NCBI GenBank assembly: GCA_031428675.1
Contig: JANOYC010000137.1
Location: forward strand, 1-13,550
DNA length: 13,550 nucleotides
Direction of reading: 5' to 3'
Source: JANOYC01 sp031428675
GTDB lineage: Bacteria > Actinomycetota > Actinomycetes > Actinomycetales > Microbacteriaceae
The notes below the pieces were generated by a model. That model saw only the letters and a list, made by a program, of their open reading frames with translations, had not been told where the DNA came from and did not search any database. Positions 7,437 through 13,550 of this stretch are shown here, one piece after another. Position numbers and translations under genes: made by a program. Position 1 is the stretch's first letter. Each line of letters opens with the position of its first letter.

Positions 7437-7708
7437 TGAAGATTGTTGCGATTTGCGGAGCGGGGATCGGCACGTCCGGCATCCTGAAGATCAACACCGA
7501 GCGGGTTCTCGCGAGACTGGGAATCACCGCCACCGTCACTGCCGCCGACCTCGCATCGATCGCTGACGTCGGGGCCGACGCCCAAGTGATTCTCACCGGT
7601 CCCGAGTTCGTTGACGCGATAGGCGCGACCAATGCCGACGTCATCGTCGTTGAGAACTACTTCGACACCGAAGAACTGAGTGCCAAGCTCGAAGCTTCGC
7701 TCGGCTGA
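7436..7708 (+). CDS. PTS IIB component, ascorbate/lactose-type
   Basis: This small cytoplasmic phosphocarrier is 90 residues long, the usual size for free-standing IIB proteins of the ascorbate (UlaB/SgaB) and lactose/cellobiose groups. The phosphocysteine loop is CGAGIGTSGILKIN, with Cys7 as the expected phosphate acceptor from the IIA partner. The rest has a Rossmann-like pattern of alternating strands and helices (DAQVILTGPEF, 48-58; ADVIVVENYF, 67-76). It overlaps the IIA gene by one base and is preceded by a strong ribosome binding site. Its stop is two bases from the stop of the oppositely oriented mutase gene, so the operon ends here with no IIC. The sugar cannot be assigned from the sequence. 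Confidence 0.85.
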   Translation: MKIVAICGAGIGTSGILKINTERVLARLGITATVTAADLASIADVGADAQVILTGPEFVDAIGATNADVIVVENYFDTEELSAKLEASLG

Positions 7709-7710
7709 TG

Positions 7711-9378
7711 TCAGACCAGTAAGGCGCGCATCGCGGCAGCGATGTCATTGACCGTATTGAGCGCCGTCGCACGACGTTCGCTCGCCGTTCCGGTGTCGCA
7801 CGAGGCGTCGATGTACACCTTGAGCTTCGGCTCGGTTCCGCTCGGGCGCACGAGCACTCTGGCACCACCGTCGAGTTGGATGCGCAGGATATTGCTCGGC
7901 GGCAGGGCGCCGAAACCTTGCCGCATGTCATCCATGCGGTCAACCCTGTAGTCGCCGATGGTCGACGGCGGCTGATTGCGCAGCATCGACATCAATCTCG
8001 GAATTTCGCTCCGGTCACTCATCCGCAAGGAGACTTGCGCCGACGCGAAAGCGCCAAAGGTCGTGGCGAAATCGTCGAGGTGCTGCTCGAGAGTGCGCCC
8101 AGCAAGCGTCAGGTCGGAGACGAGGCCAAGGAAGTCCACTGCAGCCGAGATGCCGTCTTTGTCTCGCACCTTGCCAGGGTCGACCAGGTAGCCGAGGGCC
8201 TCCTCGTAGCCGTAGGCCAGACCATTGACGCGCGACACCCACTTGAAACCGGTGAGCGTTTCGGCATAGCCGAGGTTGTAGGCGTGGGCGATCGCGGCGA
8301 GGGCCGGTGACGACACCACCGACGCCGCGAGCGTGCCGTCCGAATCGGTGGCGCGCAAACGCTCGGCGGCGCGCCACCCGAGCAGCGCGCCGACCTCGTT
8401 GCCGGTGAGGGCGCGCCATCCATCGGACGTCGGAATCGCCGCCGCGAACCGGTCGGCGTCGGGATCATTGGCAATGGCGATGTCCGCGTGGATGCGCTTC
8501 GCGAGGTCGATGACGAGGTCCATCGCGCCCGGCTCCTCCGGATTGGGAAACGCCACCGTCGGAAATTCAGGATTTGGGGATTCTTGCTCTGCTACCGACG
8601 TCACCAGGGTGAATCCCGCAGCGGTGAACACGCGGCTCGCCGTGTCGAAGCCGACCCCGTGCATCGCCGTATATGCACACCGGATGGGCGCTGTCTTCTC
8701 GGGAGCAAGGGCGGCGGTGCGCTCGACGTAGTCATCGATCAACGACTCCGGCGCGAGCGTGTAGTCATCGGAACGCGGCAATTCCTGAATTGTCATCGTG
8801 CGAGCGACGTCGTCGATGTGCGCCGCAATGGCCGCATCGACGGGCGCAACGATCTGCGATCCGTCGTCATCGCCGCCGAGGTAGACCTTGTAGCCATTGT
8901 CGGATGCCGGATTGTGGCTCGCCGTCACCATGACCCCAGCGCTCGTGCCGAGATGGCGCACCGCGAATGCGAGCACAGGGGTGGGCAGTAGCCGGGGGAG
9001 CAGGATGGCGTGGATGCCGGCACCAGCCATGATCTCGGCACTGTCCGTGGCGAAGATGGCCGAGTTGGTCCGTCCGTCGTAGCCGATCACGACACTCGGT
9101 CTGTCGCCGGCGTTCGGACGTGACAGGAGGAAAGCGGCGAGTCCGGCGGCGGCTTGAGACACGAGCACTCGGTTCATGCGATTCGGACCGGCGCCGAGCT
9201 CGCCCCGGAGACCGGCGGTGCCGAACTCGAGTCGCGTGGCGAAGCGCGACTCGAGGTCGGCGGTCGCCGTGGGATCGCCGTCGGCAGCCGCCGTGATGAG
9301 GGCGTCCAGTTCGGCACGAGTCGCCGCATCCGGATCTTGATCGCGCCAGCTGACCGCGCTCTCGATCGCGGCGCTCAC
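7711..9378 (-). CDS. Phospho-sugar mutase (phosphoglucomutase/phosphomannomutase family)
   Basis: This alpha-D-phosphohexomutase-superfamily enzyme moves phosphate between C1 and C5/C6 of a sugar. Its 555 residues contain the four expected domains. Seen are the phosphoserine loop GVMVTASHNP (148-157, catalytic Ser154), the metal loop DPDADR (305-310), the sugar-binding loop GYEEALG (390-396), and the phosphate loop RPSGTEPK (511-518). An early EFGTAGLRG (51-59) places it with the B. subtilis PgcA, mycobacterial PmmB and eukaryotic PGM2 branch, where PGM2 and yeast Prm15 are known phosphopentomutases. It starts at a GTG overlapping the stop of the purine nucleoside phosphorylase gene (GTGA), so the two are co-transcribed. 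Context favours ribose-1-phosphate or deoxyribose-1-phosphate as substrate, but glucose or mannose phosphate remains possible. It converges on PTS IIB with a 2-bp gap. Confidence 0.9.
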   Translation of the reverse strand: MSAAIESAVSWRDQDPDAATRAELDALITAAADGDPTATADLESRFATRLEFGTAGLRGELGAGPNRMNRVLVSQAAAGLAAFLLSRPNAGDRPSVVIGYDGRTNSAIFATDSAEIMAGAGIHAILLPRLLPTPVLAFAVRHLGTSAGVMVTASHNPASDNGYKVYLGGDDDGSQIVAPVDAAIAAHIDDVARTMTIQELPRSDDYTLAPESLIDDYVERTAALAPEKTAPIRCAYTAMHGVGFDTASRVFTAAGFTLVTSVAEQESPNPEFPTVAFPNPEEPGAMDLVIDLAKRIHADIAIANDPDADRFAAAIPTSDGWRALTGNEVGALLGWRAAERLRATDSDGTLAASVVSSPALAAIAHAYNLGYAETLTGFKWVSRVNGLAYGYEEALGYLVDPGKVRDKDGISAAVDFLGLVSDLTLAGRTLEQHLDDFATTFGAFASAQVSLRMSDRSEIPRLMSMLRNQPPSTIGDYRVDRMDDMRQGFGALPPSNILRIQLDGGARVLVRPSGTEPKLKVYIDASCDTGTASERRATALNTVNDIAAAMRALLV

Positions 9379-10211
9379 AGTGCGGCCACGATCCGAGCGA
9401 GTAGCGAACTGATGACCGCTTCGGCATCGCGACCGGCCTGGATGACCTCGTCGTGGCTGAGCGGCGTCTTCTGGATGCCGGCGGCGAGGTTGGTGATGAG
9501 CGACATTCCGAGAATCTCCATGCCAGCTTCGCGTGCGGCGATTGCCTCCAAAGCCGTGGACATGCCGACGATGTCGCCGCCGATCGCACGTGCCATCCGC
9601 ACTTCGGCGGGGGTTTCGTAGTGCGGGCCACGGAACTGCGTGTACACGCCTTCGTCGAGTGTCGGATCGATCGACGTGGCGATCGCGCGTAGCCGGGCGC
9701 TGTACAGGTCAGTGAGATCGACGAATGTCGCGCCTTCGAGGGGCGAGCTCGCGGTGAGATTGATGTGGTCGCTGATCAGCACGGGGGTGCCGGGCGTCCA
9801 GGATTCCCGAATACCGCCTGCGCCATTGGTGAGGATCATCACGGTGGCTCCGGCAGCCGCCGCGGTGCGCACCGAATGCACAACACGGCGCACACCGAGG
9901 CCCTCATAGAAGTGGGTGCGTGCGCCGATGACCAGAGCTCGCTTCCCACTCGGCAGCAGCACCGAGCGAAGTGTCCCGACGTGACCCTCGAGTGCGGGCG
10001 TCGAAAATCCGGTGATCTCCGTGGCCGGAACGATTGCGGTCGTCTCGCCGAGGAGGTCCGCGGCCTTTGCCCACCCGCTTCCCAGGGTGAGTGCGATGTC
10101 GTGCCGCTCGACGCCGGTTGCCTCAGCGACCTGCCGGGCCGCTTCCTCTGCCACCTCGAACGGGCTGGTTGCGGGGTCATCGAGGGGATGGGGCGGGTGC
10201 AACGTCGACAT
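9375..10211 (-). CDS. deoD: Purine-nucleoside phosphorylase (trimeric type)
   Basis: This enzyme splits inosine, guanosine and their deoxy forms with phosphate into hypoxanthine or guanine and (deoxy)ribose-1-phosphate. The 278 residues match the low-molecular-mass trimeric class (PNP_UDP_1). Visible sites are GSG (44-46, phosphate Ser45), ARTHFYEG (97-104; Arg98 and His100), LTNGAGG (127-133), GPHYETPAEVR (195-205; Glu199 for the purine ring), GMSTALEA (216-223), and ITNLAAG with Asn241, then His253. Asn at position 241, the equivalent of human Asn243, indicates preference for 6-oxopurines over adenosine. That fits the add gene supplying inosine. It heads a two-gene minus-strand unit with the mutase and is divergent from lpdA. 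The mycobacterial orthologue is called deoD, although the protein belongs to the PunA-like class and not the hexameric E. coli DeoD class. Confidence 0.95.
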   Translation of the reverse strand: MSTLHPPHPLDDPATSPFEVAEEAARQVAEATGVERHDIALTLGSGWAKAADLLGETTAIVPATEITGFSTPALEGHVGTLRSVLLPSGKRALVIGARTHFYEGLGVRRVVHSVRTAAAAGATVMILTNGAGGIRESWTPGTPVLISDHINLTASSPLEGATFVDLTDLYSARLRAIATSIDPTLDEGVYTQFRGPHYETPAEVRMARAIGGDIVGMSTALEAIAAREAGMEILGMSLITNLAAGIQKTPLSHDEVIQAGRDAEAVISSLLARIVAAL

Positions 10212-10217
10212 GCTCCC

Positions 10218-10223
10218 AGACTA
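10218..10223 (-). promoter_or_regulatory. Possible -10 box for the purine phosphorylase gene
   Basis: On the minus strand TAGTCT matches the TAnnnT pattern and ends 6 bases before the ATG at 10211, which would give a leaderless or nearly leaderless transcript. No good -35 is seen. GGGAG lies in between but is too close to the ATG to be a normal Shine-Dalgarno. Confidence 0.4.
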
Positions 10224-10251
10224 ATTCCCTCGGCACTTGTCGCTATCGGTT

Positions 10252-10279
10252 TTGCTAGGGCTTGCCGAACCACGACAAT
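10252..10279 (+). promoter_or_regulatory. Possible promoter of lpdA
   Basis: TTGCTA (10252-10257) and GACAAT (10274-10279), separated by 16 bases, each match 4 of 6 consensus bases. The -10 ends 6 bases before the ATG at 10286. The divergent promoter region (10212-10285) also serves the purine phosphorylase gene. The match is weak. Confidence 0.3.
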
Positions 10280-10285
10280 TGGGGG

Positions 10286-11722
10286 ATGGGCTATGAGTTC
10301 GAGCGAAAGCACCGCATTGCTGTACTCGGCGGAGGGCCCGGCGGATACGAAGCCGCCCTCACGGGAGCGCAGCTCGGCGCAGAGGTGACCGTGATCGAGC
10401 GAGCCGGTATCGGAGGCTCCGCGGTGCTCACCGACGTCGTGCCATCGAAGACGCTGATAGCAACCGCGGAAGCGACCAACGCCATAGCCGAGGCAACCGA
10501 CCTCGGCGTGCAGTTCTTCACTCGATCCGAGGCAGGCCACCCGGTGCGGCCGGAGGTGACGGTCAATCTCGCAGCCGTCAACGCCCGGTTGCTTCGATTG
10601 GCGCGTCAGCAGTCGGAAGACATGAAGTCGCAGCTCATCAAGGCGGGCGTCCGGATCATCCAGGGCGACGGTCGCCTCGACGGCGCTCAGCGCGTCATCG
10701 TCTCCACGGCAACCGGCGGCAAAGGCACTGACTTCGATGCCATCGACGCCGACACGATCGTCGTGTCGGTCGGCGCGACGCCGCGCGTGTTGCCGACGGC
10801 GAAGCCCGATGGTGAGCGCATCCTCGGCTGGACCCAGCTCTATACGCTCAAAGAAACTCCGAAGCACCTCATTGTCGTGGGCTCCGGTGTGACCGGCGCC
10901 GAGTTCGCGTCGGCGTACACCGCTCTCGGCTCGAAGGTGACGCTGATCTCCAGTCGCGACCAGGTTCTGCCGGGCGAGGATGCCGACGCCGCGCGCGTGA
11001 TCGAGGATGTCTTCACGCGCAACGGGATGACCGTGCTCTCCAAATCGCGAGCCGAATCGGTGGAACGCACGGAGAACGGCGTGATCGCGACTCTCTCCGA
11101 TGGACGAACCGTCGAGGGAAGCCACTGCCTCATGGCCGTCGGTTCGATTCCGAACACGGCAGGAATCGGCCTGGAACAGGCGGGGGTGCAACTGACCGAG
11201 TCCGGCCACATCCGCGTGAACCGCGTGGCGCGCACGTCAATGCCGTCCATATATGCGGCCGGAGACTGCACGACGTTCCTCCCCCTCGCATCCGTCGCGT
11301 CGATGCAAGGCCGCACGGCGGTCTTCCATGCGCTCGGTGACAGCGTGAACCCCACCGAACTGCGCAATGTCACATCGAACATCTTCACGCAGCCCGAGAT
11401 CGCGACCGTTGGCTGGAGCCAGAAGCAGATCGAAGACGGCATCGCGCAAGGCGAGATCTACAAGTTGCCGCTTGCCTCGAACCCGAGGGCGAAGATGATG
11501 GGAATCAAAGACGGCTTCGTGAAATTGTTCGCGCGCACCGGGTCGGGCACCGTGATCGGCGGCGTCATCGTCGCTCCGCATGCATCCGAGCTGATTCTCG
11601 CTGTGTCGCTCGCGGTGGAGCACCGCCTGACGGTGGACCAGCTCGCGCAGGCGTTCTCGGTCTATCCATCGCTCACGGGCAGCATCACCGATGCCGCCCG
11701 GGCGATGCACATCGTCAACTGA
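10286..11722 (+). CDS. lpdA: NAD(P)H-quinone dehydrogenase-type flavoprotein (LpdA-like)
   Basis: This is a two-dinucleotide-fold flavoprotein of the pyridine nucleotide-disulfide oxidoreductase family, 478 residues long. The FAD motif GGGPGGYEAA is at 15-24, the NAD(P) motif GSGVTGAEFA at 199-208, the second FAD motif AAGDCT at 324-329, and the dimerisation domain from about 360. The redox disulfide is absent: GGSAVLTDVVPSK (43-55) stands where lipoamide dehydrogenases have two cysteines. The C-terminal His-Glu pair is also missing (VYPSLTGS, 459-466). The same losses are known for M. tuberculosis LpdA (Rv3303c), an NAD(P)H:quinone reductase and not a lipoamide dehydrogenase, so I assign that role. 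I chose ATG 10286; an in-frame TTG at 10262 would add 8 residues. It is divergent from the purine phosphorylase gene and convergent with the carboxylase gene. Confidence 0.9.
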   Translation: MGYEFERKHRIAVLGGGPGGYEAALTGAQLGAEVTVIERAGIGGSAVLTDVVPSKTLIATAEATNAIAEATDLGVQFFTRSEAGHPVRPEVTVNLAAVNARLLRLARQQSEDMKSQLIKAGVRIIQGDGRLDGAQRVIVSTATGGKGTDFDAIDADTIVVSVGATPRVLPTAKPDGERILGWTQLYTLKETPKHLIVVGSGVTGAEFASAYTALGSKVTLISSRDQVLPGEDADAARVIEDVFTRNGMTVLSKSRAESVERTENGVIATLSDGRTVEGSHCLMAVGSIPNTAGIGLEQAGVQLTESGHIRVNRVARTSMPSIYAAGDCTTFLPLASVASMQGRTAVFHALGDSVNPTELRNVTSNIFTQPEIATVGWSQKQIEDGIAQGEIYKLPLASNPRAKMMGIKDGFVKLFARTGSGTVIGGVIVAPHASELILAVSLAVEHRLTVDQLAQAFSVYPSLTGSITDAARAMHIVN

Positions 11723-11738
11723 GTCGGCAACTGCCGAC
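11723..11738. terminator. Hairpin between convergent lpdA and carboxylase genes
   Basis: GTCGGC (11723-11728) and GCCGAC (11733-11738) form a perfect 6-bp GC-rich stem around AACT, filling nearly all of the 18-base spacer between the two stop codons. It is symmetric and could serve both strands. No T-run follows on either strand, so it is not a classical intrinsic terminator; actinobacterial terminators often lack one. Confidence 0.45.
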
Positions 11739-11740
11739 GG

Positions 11741-13489
11741 TCAGTCGGTGATGGAGAGCAACAAATGACCGGATGACACGGTCGTTCCGACGCTCGCGTT
11801 GACGCCCGTGATGGTGCCATCTTTGTGGGCAGCGATCGGCTGTTCCATCTTCATCGCTTCAAGGACGAGCACGAGGTCGCCCTTGACGACGCGGTCGCCC
11901 TCGGCCACCGCGAGTTTCACGACGGTCGCCTGCATGGGCGCCTTCACAGAGTCGCCGGTCACCGTGCTCACGGAGTGTCCCGCGCTGCGACGTGGCGCTG
12001 GAACGCCTGCCGTCGCCGACGCCGGAATGAGTTTCGACGGTAGCGATACCTGCACGCGCTTGCCGTTGACCTCGACGACGACGCTGCGGCGTTCCGCGGC
12101 GGGCGACGATTCGGGCAGCTCACCGCTCCACGGCTCGATGTCATTGATGAATTCCGTCTCGATCCATCGCGTGTACACCGAGAACGGCGACGAGGTGAAG
12201 GCTGGGTCGCGCACGACTTTGCGGTGGAACGGCAGAACCGTCGGCAGTCCCGCGACGTCGAACTCGTCGAGTGCGCGTCGCGAACGCTCGAGCGCATCGT
12301 CGCGATTCTTGCCGGTCACGATCAGTTTGGCGAGCAGGGAGTCGAACGCTCCGCTGATGACGTCACCCGTCGTCACGCCGCTGTCGACGCGAACGCCCGG
12401 GCCGCCCGGAAAGCGCAGAACATGCACGGGGCCGGGCGACGGCATGAAGCCGAGGCCGGGATCTTCGCCGTTGATGCGGAATTCGAAGGAGTGCCCCTGG
12501 GGCTCCGGGTCGGCGTAGTCGAGAACGCCACCCTCGGCGAGACGGAACTGCTCGCGCACGAGGTCGATGCCGGTGACTTCCTCCGAGACTGGGTGCTCGA
12601 CTTGCAGCCGGGTGTTGACCTCGAGGAAGGAGATCGTGCCGTCTTTGCCGATCAGGAACTCGCACGTGCCCGCGCCCAGATAGCCGACCTCCTTGAGGAT
12701 GGCCTTTGACGCCGAGTAGAGCTGTGCGTTCTGCTGTGCTGAGAGGAACGGTGCTGGCGCCTCTTCCACGAGCTTCTGGTGACGACGCTGGAGCGAGCAG
12801 TCGCGCGTGGAGATCACGACGACGTTGCCGTGCGCATCCGCCAGACATTGCGTTTCGACGTGGCGGGGCTGGTCAAGGTACTTCTCGACAAAACACTCGC
12901 CGCGACCGAACGCGGCGATCGCTTCGCGCGTTGCCGAGTCGAAAAGCTCCGGCACCTCTTCTCGCGTTCGGGCGACTTTGAGACCGCGGCCACCGCCGCC
13001 GAAAGCCGCCTTGATGGCGACGGGCAAGCCGTGCACGTCGACGAAGTCGAGCACCTCGGCGGCGCCACTCACGGGGTTGAGCGTGCCAGGCGCGAGCGGC
13101 GCCCCCACTTTCTCGGCGATGTGGCGGGCGGAGACCTTGTCGCCGAGCTTCTCGATCGCATCGGGAGAAGGTCCGATCCAGATCAGACCAGCGTCGATGA
13201 CGGCGCGGGCGAAATCGGCGTTCTCAGCGAGAAACCCGTAGCCCGGGTGGATCGCGTCGGCTCCAGAGCGTCGAGCTACCGAGAGGATCTTGTCGATCAC
13301 AAGGTAGGTCTCGGCGCTCGTTGAGCCTTCGAGTGCGAACGCCTCGTCGGCGAGCTTGACGTGACGTGCGTCACGATCCTGGTCAGCGTAGACGGCAACC
13401 GACGAGATCCCGCTGTCGCGGGCGGCGCGAATGACCCGCACCGCAATCTCTCCTCGGTTGGCGATCAGAACCTTCGTGATGCGAGCCAT
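11741..13489 (-). CDS. accA3: Acyl-CoA carboxylase alpha subunit (biotin carboxylase + biotin carrier)
   Basis: This biotin-dependent enzyme carboxylates its own biotin using ATP and bicarbonate, then passes the carboxyl group to a separate carboxyltransferase beta subunit acting on acetyl- or propionyl-CoA. The 582 residues are a fusion. The biotin carboxylase part covers about 1-445: start motif IANRGEIAVR (9-18), HPGYGFLAEN (81-90), ATP-grasp glycine loop AAFGGGGRGLK (161-171), CSLQRRHQKLVEEAP (231-245), and FLEVNTRLQVEHPVSE (288-303). A variable linker follows, then a carrier domain with EAMKMEQ (544-550), where Lys547 should carry biotin. This matches mycobacterial AccA3 and corynebacterial AccBC; which name fits best cannot be decided here. 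No carboxyltransferase gene is nearby, so the partner is elsewhere. The ATG at 13489 is fixed by the MARITKVLIANRGE start. Confidence 0.94.
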   Translation of the reverse strand: MARITKVLIANRGEIAVRVIRAARDSGISSVAVYADQDRDARHVKLADEAFALEGSTSAETYLVIDKILSVARRSGADAIHPGYGFLAENADFARAVIDAGLIWIGPSPDAIEKLGDKVSARHIAEKVGAPLAPGTLNPVSGAAEVLDFVDVHGLPVAIKAAFGGGGRGLKVARTREEVPELFDSATREAIAAFGRGECFVEKYLDQPRHVETQCLADAHGNVVVISTRDCSLQRRHQKLVEEAPAPFLSAQQNAQLYSASKAILKEVGYLGAGTCEFLIGKDGTISFLEVNTRLQVEHPVSEEVTGIDLVREQFRLAEGGVLDYADPEPQGHSFEFRINGEDPGLGFMPSPGPVHVLRFPGGPGVRVDSGVTTGDVISGAFDSLLAKLIVTGKNRDDALERSRRALDEFDVAGLPTVLPFHRKVVRDPAFTSSPFSVYTRWIETEFINDIEPWSGELPESSPAAERRSVVVEVNGKRVQVSLPSKLIPASATAGVPAPRRSAGHSVSTVTGDSVKAPMQATVVKLAVAEGDRVVKGDLVLVLEAMKMEQPIAAHKDGTITGVNASVGTTVSSGHLLLSITD

Positions 13490-13497
13490 AGTGACCT

Positions 13498-13503
13498 AGC
13501 CTA
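13498..13503 (-). promoter_or_regulatory. Possible -10 box of the carboxylase gene
   Basis: On the minus strand TAGGCT fits TAnnnT and ends 8 bases before the ATG at 13489, suggesting a leaderless or very short leader transcript. There is no clear -35 at 16-19 bases. An AGGT between it and the ATG is a weak alternative ribosome site. Confidence 0.4.
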
Positions 13504-13516
13504 CTGAGCCGACGAA

Positions 13517-13536
13517 GCGAGCCGTCGTTGGCTCGC
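13517..13536. repeat. Perfect inverted repeat upstream of the carboxylase gene
   Basis: GCGAGCC (13517-13523) and GGCTCGC (13530-13536) are perfect 7-bp arms around a 6-base centre, about 28 bases before the carboxylase start codon and 14 bases upstream of its putative -10. On the minus strand a T-run precedes the repeat instead of following it, and on the plus strand A's follow, so it does not read as a terminator in either direction. An operator is possible. Confidence 0.45.
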
Positions 13537-13550
13537 GACAAAAAGACTAG

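Noticed and set aside
9839..11209. 456-codon minus-strand open frame spanning the purine phosphorylase start and lpdA
   Set aside because: It is antisense to lpdA and out of frame with the phosphorylase, with no recognisable domain. It also covers the divergent promoter region.
13517..13550. Inverted repeat plus A/T run read as an intrinsic terminator
   Set aside because: On the minus strand the T-run comes before the stem, and on the plus strand the stem is followed by A's, so neither direction has the stem-then-U layout.

Overview
The window is 13.5 kb of dense, GC-rich chromosomal DNA. It suggests a high-GC Gram-positive actinobacterium, most likely a Microbacteriaceae-like lineage. The reasons are the strong G/C third-position bias, GTG starts, ATGA/GTGA gene overlaps, and gene content that resembles the mycobacterial add-deoA-cdd, deoD-pmmB and lpdA neighbourhoods. 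The taxon is an inference; no rRNA or marker gene is present. Coding density is close to complete, and no non-coding stretch reaches 300 bases. I see no tRNA, rRNA, CRISPR array, insertion sequence or phage gene.

Left block (92-7708, + strand): a nucleoside import and breakdown operon. A double-domain ABC ATPase and two permeases of the BMP/Nup nucleoside-transporter type are followed by cytidine deaminase, a pyrimidine (thymidine) phosphorylase, adenosine deaminase, and two small PTS proteins (an ascorbate-type IIA and IIB). Neighbouring genes overlap by 1-8 bases. The exception is add, which follows a 28-base gap holding a possible promoter of its own. The expected substrate-binding lipoprotein gene is not in the window and probably lies just to the left.

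Middle block (7711-10211, - strand): a two-gene unit, purine nucleoside phosphorylase then an alpha-D-phosphohexomutase-family enzyme (GTGA overlap). It converges on the PTS IIB gene with only 2 bp between stop codons. Together the blocks encode a pathway: imported nucleosides are deaminated (cytidine to uridine, adenosine to inosine) and split by phosphate into free bases and (deoxy)ribose-1-phosphate. The mutase may then move the phosphate to C5. That last role is an inference from context; no deoB-type phosphopentomutase or deoC is present here.

Right block: divergent from the phosphorylase is an LpdA-type flavoprotein (10286-11722, +). It has lost the redox disulfide and the His-Glu pair of true lipoamide dehydrogenases. 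Facing it across an 18-base spacer that can form a hairpin is a fused biotin carboxylase/biotin carrier protein (11741-13489, -), the alpha subunit of an acyl-CoA carboxylase. Its upstream region ends the window with a perfect 7-bp inverted repeat.

The parts most worth following up are the PTS IIA/IIB pair with no IIC beside it inside a nucleoside operon, the mutase as a candidate phosphopentomutase, and the unusual specificity-position residue in the pyrimidine phosphorylase.
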